Source of the DNA: Aurantiochytrium sp. KH105
Taxonomy: Eukaryota > Sar > Bigyra > Thraustochytrida > Thraustochytriidae
Assembly: GCA_003116975.1 (NCBI GenBank)
Contig: BGKB01000093.1
Coordinates: 62,001 to 126,000, forward strand
Reading direction: 5' to 3'
DNA length: 64,000 bases
Both the position numbers and the translations under genes were made by a program. Below the pieces are notes generated by a model. The model made no database searches and was not told the origin of the DNA. It was given only the letters and a program-made list of their open reading frames with translations. Below are positions 10,012 to 20,900 of the stretch, piece after piece. Position 1 is the stretch's first letter. The number at the start of each line of letters is the position of its first letter.

Positions 10012-11220
10012 TCAGGACACAAACTTGTAGCAGCTGAGCTTTCCCGAGAGCGATCCGAGGAAAAGAAGGTTCTGCTGCGGTACAACCTGAAGGCTAGTAA
10101 CTGTGGAATTGCGATCGTGACCATTGAGGAAACCAAGATCTGTAAAGTCTGGTAGGTCCAGCACCTGTGCGGAGCCGTCAAGGAAGCCGCAGATGAGAAT
10201 GGACACGCCGGAGCCAAGCTGGTGCGTCTTCATGCACGTGAGCGCCTTCGGCCGCAACGGACTGTCCGGTGGGGGGTAGGTGAAGACCGGCTGAGAGTTG
10301 GGCGCGATGAGGCCCTGGTTGGCCGCCAGGTCCCAGACCTTAATGGTTTTGTCGGCCGAGCAGGTGAGGAGAACGTTCTGATTGGGGCCAGTCCACCCGC
10401 AAATGTCTGTGACCATTTCGGAGTGGGCCTGAAAGACAGACTCCTGAGCGCCCTGGACGGACCAAATTTTGATTTCGCCGTTGAAGGCACCCGTAAAGAT
10501 TTTGTTGTTCCACGCCGCAACCTTGCGCACAGGCGTGTCGTGCGCAAATTGGTTGCCCAGCGAGCCGACCAGGTTCCATTTCTGGTCAAGCTTCCAGGCG
10601 CGGACGGTTTTGTCCTCGCTTGCGGTGAAAACGAACTCGCCGGCGACGCAGATGGACGTGACACGTCCCTGGTGTGCCGCTGGGAACTGAGCGTTGAGCT
10701 CAAAGTTGAAGATTTCGACGGGAGAAGCCATGAGGTTGTAGCCCTTGACAAAGCCCACGTCCTGGCCGGGCTGCGGCTGGTCTAAGTAGCCCACGAAGAG
10801 CCACCCCAGCTCGAAGCAGAGGCTACTGACTTCCTTGCCGTCGGGAGACTCGTTGCAGGTGCCGCTGTTGATGTCGAACATTTTCGTGATGCCGTCGGCA
10901 CCCCCGGAGAAGAGAATGTTGTTCTCTGCCCAGAGCGTCAGGGCCTGGATCCCGGGTTTGCCCGGCATGACGTGGGCGTCCACCGATACATCAAAGGTGG
11001 CGATGCTGTCTGCGAACTTGATGCGCGTGCCGCGTCCCCGGCCGCTCGTGCCGCGGCCCCCGCCGCGCGAGTTTCCGCGCCGTCCCCGTCCTCCCCGTCC
11101 GCCGCTGTTGTTGTTGTTGTTGTTATTGTAGTTTGCGTTCGACCCGCCTCGGCCCCGGCCCCTGCCGCCGCCGCCGCCGCGGCTGCTGTTGCCGCTGTGA
11201 TTCCCGCCGCCGAAGTTCAT
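10012..11220 (-). CDS. WD40-repeat protein with Gly/Arg-rich N-terminus
   Basis: 402 residues. The first ~65 are RGG/Gly-rich with an Asn run encoded by an AAC-type microsatellite, suggesting RNA binding. The rest is a WD40 beta-propeller: blades end in motifs such as TASEDKTVRAWKL, TGAFNGEIKIWSV and TCSADKTIKVWDL, followed by GFLDGSAQVLDL and a final SLQVVPQQNLLFLGSLSGKL. The blades most resemble the propeller of plant zinc-finger/WD40 (ZFWD) proteins, but no CCCH finger is seen; the RGG tract takes its place. It is probably a scaffold in an RNA-linked complex. No enzymatic function is implied. The ATG at 11220 gives a complete, intronless frame. The upstream spacer is shared with the divergent SOD-like gene. 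Confidence 0.8.
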   Translation of the reverse strand: MNFGGGNHSGNSSRGGGGGRGRGRGGSNANYNNNNNNNSGGRGGRGRRGNSRGGGRGTSGRGRGTRIKFADSIATFDVSVDAHVMPGKPGIQALTLWAENNILFSGGADGITKMFDINSGTCNESPDGKEVSSLCFELGWLFVGYLDQPQPGQDVGFVKGYNLMASPVEIFNFELNAQFPAAHQGRVTSICVAGEFVFTASEDKTVRAWKLDQKWNLVGSLGNQFAHDTPVRKVAAWNNKIFTGAFNGEIKIWSVQGAQESVFQAHSEMVTDICGWTGPNQNVLLTCSADKTIKVWDLAANQGLIAPNSQPVFTYPPPDSPLRPKALTCMKTHQLGSGVSILICGFLDGSAQVLDLPDFTDLGFLNGHDRNSTVTSLQVVPQQNLLFLGSLSGKLSCYKFVS

Positions 11221-12001
11221 CCTGCCGCCCTCTCCGCCGCCCTCTCCGCCGCCCTCGCGCCGCCCGCGCGCGCGCGCAGCGCAGCAGCGCAGCGCAGCGC
11301 AGCCCGCGCGCGATCAGATCGATCCGAGCGCGCGACGCGCCGGCCGCCGGCCAGCCAGCGCCGCGTCTCCGGCCGGCCTCGCGCCGCCGCTCGCCGCCGC
11401 GCGCCGCGCTCGCCGCCCCGCGCCGCCGCTCGCTCGCGCTCTGCTGCCGCCTCGCGCCGGCGGGCTTCGATTGATCGAGTTTGTCTCGCCTGCGCGGCTC
11501 GCTGGCCTCCTTGCTGCCGCGGCGCTTCTTTCTGCCCCTTCTCTTTCTCCCTGCTTTCTCCCTCCTCTTCCCGGCTGTTCGTTTGTTGCGCCGCCGCGTT
11601 TATAGGCTTCTGAAGGCCTATCTATACTCTACTTTGCGGGTCGTTGTTGCAGTTATACCATGGTTAGGTAGGCGCAAGCCGCGGCCGTATGAGGATGGGA
11701 CGTGCGGAGGCGCACCGGCGAGGCCAGGCGCTCGGAAGGCCCTGGCAGAGCGGAGAACCCGCGCAGGACGCCCGCGCCCTGCGCGCGGGGCTTTGGGCGC
11801 GCGGCGAGGCGACGCAGGACGCCGTGGAGGGCAGGGCCGGGCCGGGACGCGCGAGTCTGGGTCTGGAGCGCGAAGAGGCCTATTGCGACAGTTAGGCCTC
11901 TTTCGCTGGGCCGTCGATTTCCTTTCTCTTTGGCTGGCCGGGGCTCTCGCTTTCTTTTTGTTCTTGTTTTTGCGAGCATCTATCAGTGGCCTATTTCTTT
12001 G

Positions 12002-12050
<49 letters not shown>

Positions 12051-12052
12051 GG
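12002..12052. repeat. (TTG)n microsatellite, about 17 units
   Basis: Uninterrupted trinucleotide run upstream of the SOD-like gene, in non-coding DNA. Confidence 0.95.
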
Positions 12053-12587
12053 GCTTGGTGCGGTGGCGGGTCGTTTGTTGCATTTTGTTGGTGCTCCGCG
12101 CCGCGAGGCCGAGAGGCTGGCTGCATGCAGACGGGCGAAGAAAAGCGCGGCCGCTGCCTGCAGCTGCGTCGAGCCCGAGCCCGCGTCGGGCCGGGTCGGA
12201 GATCAGCTGCAGATCGCAGAGAGAGCGGGCGTGCGTGCGGTGTAGTGCCGCGGCGTGCGAGGAGGCCACCGCCCGCCGCTCGCTCGCTTTTACCGGCCGC
12301 GGCGGCAAGTGGTTTATAGCGGCGCGCAAGTGAAGAATGGCCGGGACGCGCACTTGCGGCGGCGGCGGGCGGAGGCCCATCGATTGTGGTTGAGTGCCGT
12401 ATGGAGTGAGTGAGTGATTGATCGACGATCGATCGATCGATCGCGCGCGAGCAAGGCCCGAGACGAGACGAAACGAGACGAGACCAGACAGTCAGTCAGT
12501 CAGTCAGACATCGCGGAGAGCAGCAGCAGCGGCGGCGGCAGCAGCAGGGCGCAGGCCAGGTCGAGGAGCGAGAGCCCGCGGCCCCGA

Positions 12588-12657
12588 GCAGGCAGGCAGG
12601 CAGGCAGGCAGGCAGACAGGCAAGCAGGCAGACAGGCAAACAGGCAAGCAGGCAGCA
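12588..12657. repeat. GGCA/AGAC/AGCA period-4 tract in 5' leader
   Basis: About 70 bp of tetranucleotides (mostly CAGG CAGG, varied with CAGA and CAAG) end about 37 bp before the SOD-like ATG, so the tract probably lies in the transcript leader. Confidence 0.85.
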
Positions 12658-12693
12658 GCCAGTCAAGCAACAGAAGCAACAGCAGCAAGCAAG

Positions 12694-13158
12694 ATGGCCA
12701 AGTGCTCCGTCAAGCTGAGCAGCGTCGACGGCGCCATCCAGGGCGTCCTCAAGCTCGAGCAGGCCTCCGAGGCGGCGCCGACCACGATCCAGGGAGAGAT
12801 CACCGGCCTCGCCCCCGGCAAGCATGGCGTCGCCGTCCTCGTGTCCGGCGACCTGAGCAACGCCCCGACCTCGCTCGGCGAGCACTTCAACCCGCACGGC
12901 AAGAACCACGGCGGCCCCGACGCTGACGAGCGCCACGTCGGCAGCCTCGGCAACGTCGAGGCCGACGCCGACGGCAAGGCCACCGTCAGCATCTCCGACA
13001 AGCTCGTCAAGCTCATTGGGCCCCAGTCGATCATCGGCCGCGCCATTGCCGTCATGAGCCAGGAGGATGACCTTGGCCTCGGTGGCCAGGAGCAGAGCCT
13101 GATTAACGGCAACGCCGGCCCTGCCATCGCCTTTGGTGTCGTCGGTATCCAGTGCTGA
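12694..13158 (+). CDS. Cu/Zn superoxide dismutase-fold protein lacking the copper site (pseudo-SOD)
   Basis: 154 residues, the usual length of cytosolic SOD1, aligning to it almost without gaps: EHFNPHGKNHGGP, DERHVGSLGNV and NGNAGPAIAFGVVGI match family signatures. The zinc/bridging histidines corresponding to human His63, His71 and His80 are kept (64, 72, 81 here). The copper ligands are gone: His46 to Ala47, His48 to Leu49 and His120 to Met121. The zinc ligand Asp83 is Ser84. The disulfide cysteines 57 and 146 are Pro57 and Phe147. The active-site Arg143 is Ala144. The protein therefore should not dismutate superoxide. The frame is intact, with strongly GC-ending codons, so it is not a pseudogene. 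The ATG at 12694 was chosen because homology starts there; the open frame extends upstream only through repeat-coded sequence. A role as zinc-binding, chaperone-like or partner protein is inference. Confidence 0.9.
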   Translation: MAKCSVKLSSVDGAIQGVLKLEQASEAAPTTIQGEITGLAPGKHGVAVLVSGDLSNAPTSLGEHFNPHGKNHGGPDADERHVGSLGNVEADADGKATVSISDKLVKLIGPQSIIGRAIAVMSQEDDLGLGGQEQSLINGNAGPAIAFGVVGIQC

Positions 13159-14191
13159 TCTTATTTCCCCCCCTTTTCTGCGTTTTTCTCCATAGTCCAC
13201 ACCACAATTGCAGCCCCTTTTCTCTTTTCCAGCGCGCGTGCGCGCACGCGTGCGGCGCTTTGACTCCGCGGCACGTTGCGTGCAGCGGCTGGTCGCTATT
13301 CCATCCGCCCCTCTACCTTTCGTGTGGCGGGACGTTACGCTACCACGTATACCCACCTTTTCACGGAATGCAGACGACAGCGTGCAAACTTCGGGGGTTG
13401 GAGGGATTTGGGTTTAGGCCGATATGAAATGAAGAAAAGAACAAGGTGATTTTCTCCGGAGGCTGCTCTGTTGCCTATGCTTGATACCTTTGGTGCTTTC
13501 AAATCTTTTTTTTCCTTGACCTGAATTGACTTGTTCACTTCACGCCTTGCTTGGCCACAGCGTTCGTGTGCCGTGAGAGAGATCAGCGTACGGGTCTGTT
13601 GCATCTGCGTAAAATGTCTTCGACAAAATATGCTGGGCTTAGCTCAGACTCGGCTCGCGCTCGTAAGATCGTCGTGGCTTCGGAATCTTTCACGGCCTAA
13701 ACTGCGATCTTCTGGCCGTCTCCCCCTCCCCCCCCAAAAAAATAATGACAAGCACGGTCATTTCTCTTTCATCTCAGTGCCTTTTTCTTTCTTTATTGCC
13801 ATTCTCCCATCTATTGCCAGTCACTTTCACCTCGTAAATCCCTCTTGAGTTTACGTGCAAGTCTTTCGGCACAACAATCTGGCCTCACGACGACCCAACA
13901 GGACAAGCAAGGTCTCGTTAATTTCACACGCACAAGTACACGCCTATCTACGTCCTCACAACTCACAGCACACAACTTCCTGCCATTTCTGTCTTAAAGG
14001 CCTCACAACACCAAAGAGAACAAGTAGTACTATCTTGTTTGTTCCGCAAGCACACCTATACGCCTGTCTTCATCTGCACAACACACAACACCATTTCATC
14101 TTGGCCCCAAACACGTCTCCACTCTTTTGTCCTCACGACCGTGAATCGTTACATCTGGTTTTGTTTTGTCTTCATTTTTGTTTCATTTCGT
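13159..14191. other. Convergent intergenic spacer, about 1 kb
   Basis: 3' flanks of the SOD-like and DEAD-box genes. AT-richer, with an A/C homopolymer patch near 13725-13745. Two loosely similar stretches (13935-13975 and 14045-14090, both with ACAC/CAACACACAACA) are seen. No gene supportable. Confidence 0.45.
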
Positions 14192-17100
14192 TTACCTACG
14201 CTTAAACTTCTTCTTGGACTTGAACTTGCTGCTTCCCATCTTGCCGCCCTTACGAAGACCACCCTTGGACAGATCTGCCTCCTTGAAGATCGGCGCCTCG
14301 CCCATTGCCGAGTTCTTCCGGCTCTTCTTGCGTGTGCGCGCGTCGAGCATGTTCAGACCCTCGCCTGGGGCCAGCTCCGAGCCGAATCCTGCCAGCGAAC
14401 CGCCGCCAAACTTGACGCGCTTCTTGAGTGGTTTATCCGCCTTGCGCTTGGCGTTATCGTCGTCCCCGGTCTCCCCGGCCTGAGCCCGCTTCTGTGCCTG
14501 TTTCTGTTTGCGCTTCTCCTGCTTGAGTGCCTCGGACTCGTCAATCGAAGTTGAATACTTTTCTTGGTCCTGCTCGCGCAGCTTGCGCTTGTTCACGCGC
14601 GCAGAGGCTGCCACCTTGGATTCATCTTTCCGCAGCATGTCTTCATAGTCAGAGGCGCGCTTCTTCGGCGCCCGCTTGGTTTCATCACGGTCTCCGTCAT
14701 CCGCAAAAGCCTCGGCTTCTGCATTTGCGGCGGCGTCCATGGCCTCGAGCTGGGCGAGTCGCCGCCGCTTTGCGCGAGTCAGTCGGTGTGGCTTCTTCTC
14801 CTTCTTCTCCCCAGAAGCCGCTGCCTCTGCGTCCTTGAGCGCCTGCCGCCGCGCGCGAGCACGCCCAGCTGGCGTCTGGTCCTCGGCCTTCGCATCCGCC
14901 TCGAACATCTTCTCGCGCGCTGTCTGCCGAATCAGTTCCTTTTCTTGCTGCGACTGAAACCACGTGCGGCGCGGCTTGGAAAAGATCTCCTCGCGGTTCT
15001 CGATGCGCCGCTGCGCACGGTTGGCGTCCATCTCGGCGCCCCGCAGCTCGCGCTCCACCCGCTCCTGCCGCAAGACATCCTCAATTTCCTCTTCGTAGTC
15101 GGCAACACGCTCCCGCAGTGCCTCCACAACGCTGTCCGGGATCGTGCGGCTCTTGACGTTCTGCTGCGAGCGACGCAGGACCTCCTTTGTCAGCTTGCGC
15201 TGGCGCTCGCCTGTCAGCGTCACGGCCCGCCCTCCGCGGCCCGCACGCGCAGTACGTCCAACGCGATGGACATAAGTCGAAAGGTCATTTGGCATTTCGT
15301 AGTTGATCACCACTTCCACGCCCTTGATGTCCAGACCGCGAGACGCGACGTCTGTACAAAGAAGAAAGTCGACCTCGCCGTCGCGGAACTGCTGCAGAGA
15401 CTCAAGGCGCTGGCGCTGCGTCAGGTTGCCATGCAGCTCTGCTGCCTTGAGCCCGAACAGTCCAAACAGGATCCCGAATCTGTGCGTACGCACCTTGGCC
15501 CGGAAAAAAATGATCACCTTGCTCGTGAAGCTTCGCTTGCACAGCGCCAGCAACATTGCTTCCCGATCGCCCTCGCGCTGAGGCTTGATGCGCACGAACT
15601 CCTGCACAAGACGGTTGGCCATATCGTACAGCGGGTCTGTCTCCACGCGAATAGGACGACGCAGACTCAGGTCCGCAAGCTCATTCACAGAAGTCGTCAT
15701 GGTTGCCGAAAAGAGCAGTGTCTGGCGGTTCTTGGGACAGAAATCAACAAGCTGCATGACTTCGTCGTGGAATCCGAGCTCAAGCAGACGATCGGCCTCA
15801 TCGAGAATCAGGATTTCGACATCGTCTAGATCCACCGACTTGGTGTTAAGTACATGATCGATCAGCCGGCCAGGCGTTGCCACCACAATATCCGGCCGAG
15901 CACGTAGCTCCTGTGCCTGCGCGTCCATGTTCAGACCGCCTACCACCGCCGTTGCCGTGATGTCTGTGAACTGCGCCAGCGCTTCCGTCATGCTCAGCAC
16001 CTGTTGCGTCAGCTCGCGCGTCGGGGTCACCATGAGCACGCGAGTTGCCTTGAGTCGCTTCGGTCTGTAGAGGAGACGCTCCAGGACGGGGAGCACAAAG
16101 GCGGCTGTTTTGCCCGAACCGGTCGCTGCGCTGCCGCAAATATCCCGACCTGCCATTGCGTACGGAATCGAGCGCGCCTGAATGGGCGTCGGCTTCTCAA
16201 ACTTGAGCACCTGCGTCGCTCGAATCAGCGGCCGCGACAAGTTCAGCTGCGCAAACGTCTCGATGGCCGCTGCCTGAACCTTGTTCTTTTTCGCTTCCTT
16301 TTCCATTTGCTCCATGCGTTTCTTCGTGCGCGCGCGCACCTTTTCAAGCACTTCGGAATTCGTACCCATTTCGCGCGAGAAATCCTCGCCTACCGCGCCC
16401 TCGTCATCGTCGTCATCGTCGCTGTCGTCTTCACCTTCGGCACGGGAAGTTCTCGCAAGCTCCGCAGCGGCGACTGCAGCCGCACGCGCCTGGATCTCGT
16501 CGGCGCGGGCGCGCATTGCGGCATCGTCCGCGGCATTGCCCTCGGCGTCGCTGTTTTCCTCCTCATCGCTGGCATCGTCTTCCTCGTCGTCGCTGGCGTC
16601 TTCCTCATTGCTGTTCTGTGCGACAGCCTTCTTGGAAGCCTTGCCCCGGAGTTTGCCTTCCTGCGCAAGCTCCTCCTTAGCCTGTCGGAGCGCCCGAGCG
16701 CGAAGTGCCCGTTGGATTTTATCACTGAGTGAGGTTGTCATTTGCTGCGAAGGGTCTTCCTTGGAGCGAATTCGCTCGATTGCGCTGGTAAAGTCCCAGG
16801 ACTCGGGCATCACTTCCTCGTCGTCGTCCTCCTCGTCATCGTCATCGTCAAGATCATCAAGAAACATGCTTCCGCGAAGCGCCGGCCCATCGGCCTCGAC
16901 TCCGGCTTCCTCATCGTCATCGTCCTCCTCCTCGTCGTCGTCGCTCTTGCCACCTGCAGCCTCTTCCTCGTCTTCGGGTTCCTTCGTCTTGGCTTCGTCC
17001 TTTTGCTTCTTTACCCCGTTGGTCTGCTCCTGTTTTGACCCGTTTCGCTCCTTTGACGTAGTCTTAGGTCCGGCAGAGTACACGAGGGATGAAAGGCTAG

Positions 17101-17374
17101 CAGGCAGGCGCCGCGAAGTCTTGGACTTGGTCTCGGCGACGGCCTCCTCGCTCGCAGTCTTGTTCTCCTTGCTTTGCTTCTTTTTCTCAGTTTCCGCGAC
17201 CTTGGCAGACTGCGCCTTGCTCTTGTCAGCCTTTGACTTCACGCTCTTGGTCTTACCGTCGACCTTGCTCTTGCTGCTGCCGGCCTTGGTCTTCTTGACC
17301 TCCTCCTCCTCCTCGGAGTCCCGCTCGTCGTCGCTCTCGATGGTGAGCACGAAGCCCGCCACCTCGCGGACCAT
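14192..17374 (-). CDS. DRS1: DEAD-box RNA helicase, Drs1/DDX27 family (ribosome biogenesis)
   Basis: About 1060 residues. An acidic and Lys-rich N-terminal third (Asp/Glu runs up to ~residue 340) precedes a complete DEAD-box core. The core has the Q motif (KPTPIQARSIPYA), Walker A ATGSGKT (~415), PTRELTQQ, DEAD in ILDEADRL (~525), SAT, and the C-lobe ARGLDIKG and HRVGRTARAGRGG. The C-terminal ~300 residues are highly charged and end in a Lys-rich tail. This layout, with RVERELRGAEMDANRAQRRIENREEI after the core, matches Drs1/DDX27, nucleolar helicases that act in 27S pre-rRNA processing for the 60S subunit. I placed the start at ATG 17374 (MVREVAGFVLTIESDDE), where Drs1-like sequence begins. 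An in-frame ATG at 17572 would add 66 Arg/Gly-rich residues. Intronless. Confidence 0.9.
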   Translation of the reverse strand: MVREVAGFVLTIESDDERDSEEEEEVKKTKAGSSKSKVDGKTKSVKSKADKSKAQSAKVAETEKKKQSKENKTASEEAVAETKSKTSRRLPASLSSLVYSAGPKTTSKERNGSKQEQTNGVKKQKDEAKTKEPEDEEEAAGGKSDDDEEEDDDDEEAGVEADGPALRGSMFLDDLDDDDDEEDDDEEVMPESWDFTSAIERIRSKEDPSQQMTTSLSDKIQRALRARALRQAKEELAQEGKLRGKASKKAVAQNSNEEDASDDEEDDASDEEENSDAEGNAADDAAMRARADEIQARAAAVAAAELARTSRAEGEDDSDDDDDDEGAVGEDFSREMGTNSEVLEKVRARTKKRMEQMEKEAKKNKVQAAAIETFAQLNLSRPLIRATQVLKFEKPTPIQARSIPYAMAGRDICGSAATGSGKTAAFVLPVLERLLYRPKRLKATRVLMVTPTRELTQQVLSMTEALAQFTDITATAVVGGLNMDAQAQELRARPDIVVATPGRLIDHVLNTKSVDLDDVEILILDEADRLLELGFHDEVMQLVDFCPKNRQTLLFSATMTTSVNELADLSLRRPIRVETDPLYDMANRLVQEFVRIKPQREGDREAMLLALCKRSFTSKVIIFFRAKVRTHRFGILFGLFGLKAAELHGNLTQRQRLESLQQFRDGEVDFLLCTDVASRGLDIKGVEVVINYEMPNDLSTYVHRVGRTARAGRGGRAVTLTGERQRKLTKEVLRRSQQNVKSRTIPDSVVEALRERVADYEEEIEDVLRQERVERELRGAEMDANRAQRRIENREEIFSKPRRTWFQSQQEKELIRQTAREKMFEADAKAEDQTPAGRARARRQALKDAEAAASGEKKEKKPHRLTRAKRRRLAQLEAMDAAANAEAEAFADDGDRDETKRAPKKRASDYEDMLRKDESKVAASARVNKRKLREQDQEKYSTSIDESEALKQEKRKQKQAQKRAQAGETGDDDNAKRKADKPLKKRVKFGGGSLAGFGSELAPGEGLNMLDARTRKKSRKNSAMGEAPIFKEADLSKGGLRKGGKMGSSKFKSKKKFKRR

Positions 17375-17903
17375 CTTGTCCGTCGCGGGGACTAGACTTG
17401 ACTCCGCCCTTTGCAGACGCTTTCCCGCTGCTCCGACTCTGCCTTCGCAGCGCCTCGCCCGGCCTCGCCAGCGAGCGCAGCCACCACCGCGAGCGGAATC
17501 GGGTTCGTCTCGATGCAGAATTGCCTCGCGACCACCCGCCAAGAGGCACGTTCCCCGCATTCCCTCCTTCATTTATAGTGTGTAGCACAACAAGAGTCAT
17601 GGTGTTGTTGGCCTGCTTGCCGACTGCGAGACGAATAAGCGCGCGCCCAGGTGCATATACAACTACAAGACAAAGGTGACGCCTGAAAAAGTACTAGATG
17701 GAACGCTATTCAAAATGTCGCTCTTGTGGAAACATGTAATCACTTCTCGCGAAGAGGAATTGCAGTTCTTGCTCATTTTTGTCTTTCTCTCTCGGACAAG
17801 GTTTTCCTCTCTCCCTCAAGTACGTCCCTTCACATGTCAGTTGGAACCGTACACACAGCAGTCAAGTTCAGGACGAGACCATCATCATTCTTTCTTTACT
17901 CTC
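17375..17903. other. Intergenic, promoter of the helicase gene
   Basis: Lies between two tandem minus-strand genes. The 200 bp next to the helicase is GC-rich; the rest is AT-richer with no recognisable gene. Confidence 0.45.
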
Positions 17904-20900
17904 CTATAACTCAGTTGGATCGCACCATGAAGTCGCGGAGAAGACCTTGTTCACTTGTTCGGAGAGAAAAACCCGTGCAAATGTGCTCTCGGGCAAGCGG
18001 AGCTGCGAGACCTCCTGCTCGAGAAGCCGTAGCGCCGAAGCACCGCTACCGTCGTTACGATGATCTGCAGAAACAGCGAGGTATAGGTCGATGACTGCGC
18101 AGAAGAAACCATCAAAAGGTATCGCTTCGCGCAGAAATGGAAGCTGGCCAGCACCTGAAACAAAAATGCTTCCGCGCGCTGAGAGGGAGCGTAAAACTCG
18201 CGGAAATCCAGCTTCGAGCTGGAGACGCGCCTTCCATGGCCTTCGCGTACGGACCTCGATCTGAAAATGAGCATATGCAAGGTACGGGCAAATGACTTGG
18301 ATGGGATCCCCTCGAAAAGCTGCAATGAGCCGAGGAAGGTACATTGCGTGGCACTCTGCGAATTCCGGGTCATGCAAGCCGACGAGCACCTGCATCCAGG
18401 ATTCTTGGGTCACAGAGATTGCGAGATAGTTTGAGAACTCTGAAAAGAGCGCGTCAACTTCATCGAGTCCTTTTACCGCGGTCTGTGGATCCTCCAAAAA
18501 GGTCACCACAAGCATGGCAATCTGAAATGTGCGTATCATTTGTAAATGTCGTCCACGAAGGCCATGCGCCACGAGACGCTCATCAGCCTTGTCCACGAGC
18601 GCACGCATGAGACGCGGTCCAAGAGCACCACAGGCGGTCTCGGTGCGCGCGATAAGACCGGCGCCGAAGATCGCGCCTTCAAGGCTCCGTTCACTGGCCT
18701 TGTCGACGCAGATTGATCGCCATTCCTCAAGCATTGTCTTGTCATAAGTGTGAGTACTTGGCGCATTGCAAAATCTTTCCACGGCGCGACTTGGGTCCAA
18801 CATAGCCAGGACAATGTCCACGTCAAAGGTCTCACCACTAACAATGTGCTGCACGTGCATTGCGATGCGCGGGCACTTCGATCGCTTGGCAAGATGAGAG
18901 TCAAGGACGCGCATCTCTTCGCTGTGATCCCTGCGCAAAATTGATCCGCGTCGGAGACGGTCATAGAGGGTTTGCAAAAGACCGCCGGCCACATCGACGT
19001 GGGGGCAAATGAGACACACATCGACGTCGTTTGACTCGCGGCCGTACATGGTCGAGCCAAAGACAATCGCGAGCGCCTCGGGGTCGACTTGGAGCATCTC
19101 GGGGTGAGCCTTGGAAACAAGCTCGTGCAGTTGACGAGTGACCGCGCAGAGTGCGGCCTCTTGCAAATTGTGTGAACTTTCGGCGGCTCGACCCGCATCC
19201 TCTCTGCGCAAACTGTTCGCGTCAATGCTGCGGAAGGCAGGGCAGCCTGCCATTCGCTGGCAAACTGCCTCGCGTGCGAGAGGGTCATCATCGAAAAATG
19301 AGACGGAGGAGAAACCGAGCTCGCTGAGCTCTTGCACCTTGGTGGCTTTAAATGACGCCGATTGAAAGGTGTCTGCGGGTTTCATCAGAAGTGCATCGGG
19401 TGCAAGCTGGTAACGATCGAGTGTTGACCGTACTTGTGGCTCTAGTATTTCTTTGCGACCCGTAAGGACCACCATGGTCGCGCGCGGACGCTCAAGGGCA
19501 CGTTTCCAGGATGCCAAAGCCGGCCCGGGGCTGACTGTTGCCTCGTCTTGCAGCGAAAGCGGAAGCGAAACAAAGAGTCCACCACGTCCCCGCCATGGGC
19601 CGACGGGATCTGCCGTATCGAAAAGCGTGTGATCAAAGTCGAAAACGTACAATTCCTGCGGTGCAGGCATTGGACCGGCCGTGCGCAAAGGGAACCAGAG
19701 CGAAGCCGGGTCGTGCTCAAAGGAAAGCGCAAGCTTTGCGACCTGGAGAGCTTTCTTCATTGAATGGCCGCTTTTCAAGGCCTCTTCAAACCACGCCTTG
19801 TACCCGCGGCAAGGTTGGACCACCTGACATGCAAAGCCAGCTGCTTTCGCAAGCTGAAGTGCTCCCTCGTACTCCCAGATTTGCCCAAAATCTTGGCTCA
19901 AAAGAATTGTGGCGTCCTCTTGGTCAGCAGCTTCCGACGTTATGGCAGCCCGAAAGGCCGAAGAGCTTGAACAGCGTCTTCCTTGCGGATACTCGCTCTG
20001 CATGAAAGCGTCTTTACTGGCGCATGCGAAGCCTCGCACCACAACAAGTGTTCCGCGCTTTTTGAGCACCTGGCGTCCCCGCGCGCGCAGCGCTTTTGCT
20101 TTTCCTTGCTGGGCGTCTTCCCAAGAGATGACGTCCGTGCCGAGGGTTTCGTCGTCTTCGCTCCAGCGGGAAAGGTTCGGTATGCTCGAGCCAAAGGTCT
20201 CGTAAAATTCGCTCGGGTCAGCGGGCGCAGCCATACGGCAAAGATGGAGCGCGCGAACCCGCACTTTACCTAGGCTCTGCGCTGCGAGAGGGCTGTAAAG
20301 GCTTGGATGAAAAAAGGCGCCCCGGCGGGACATTTCACGATTGCACTTGGTAATGGTCATGTGTGGGACAAACGACTGCTGGTCTTGTCCTTTCCAGGCC
20401 TGGACGCCAAGTGCTGCAATCATGTGGTTGCGAAGGGCTTCGTGAAGATGGAGGAGCGCTCGCAAACTTCCATCAGCGGGATCAACTCGCGCATGCAAGA
20501 CGCGATCTCGAAAGCAGTCCACGCCTCGCACATGAATGGGCTGATCAGACGATAGAGATTTGCCAATGTCAAAGGTTGCCAATGCTTCGCGTGCGCGTTC
20601 CAGCTCGAGTTCGTTTCGAAGGCGAAGCGTGAGCATTGTAAAGTGCAAACGCTGTGTTGGGAGCGCACCTTCGTGAGCCTCTGGGGAGAGCAGCTGGATC
20701 TCTTGAGCCCTTTTCACGATCCGCGGCGACAGCACACGAAAGCATACAAAAAAGTTTGGCCTGTCTGGGTTCCCAGCGTTCAAGCCATTGATTGCGCGTT
20801 CTGGGTTTGCCGAGGCAGCATTCTCGTCAGGTGTATTCCGGGGCGGATGTCGAGCCATGATCTGCTCAATGTTGGTTCCATTTCCGCGTGGGAAGCTGCC

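Larger units (their letters stand above)
11221..12693. promoter_or_regulatory. Divergent intergenic region with GC-rich and simple-repeat tracts
   Basis: The ~1.5 kb between the WD40 (-) and SOD-like (+) start codons must contain both promoters. 11225-11470 is extremely GC-rich with CGCGCG and GCAGCGCAG runs. A TTG microsatellite sits at 12002-12052, GATC palindromes at 12418-12442, and a GGCA-rich leader at 12588-12657. Several low-complexity open frames cross it but none looks like protein. Confidence 0.5.

Noticed and set aside
11481..12333. Frames with poly-Leu/Val/Cys upstream of the SOD-like gene
   Set aside because: Produced by the TTG microsatellite; no protein-like flanks.
12694..13158. 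Calling the SOD-fold gene an active superoxide dismutase
   Set aside because: Copper ligands, catalytic Arg and disulfide cysteines are all replaced.
14564..17585. Plus-strand frames of 421, 242 and 434 residues opposite the DEAD-box gene
   Set aside because: Shadow of the helicase frame; Ser-rich runs are the complement of Asp/Glu codons.
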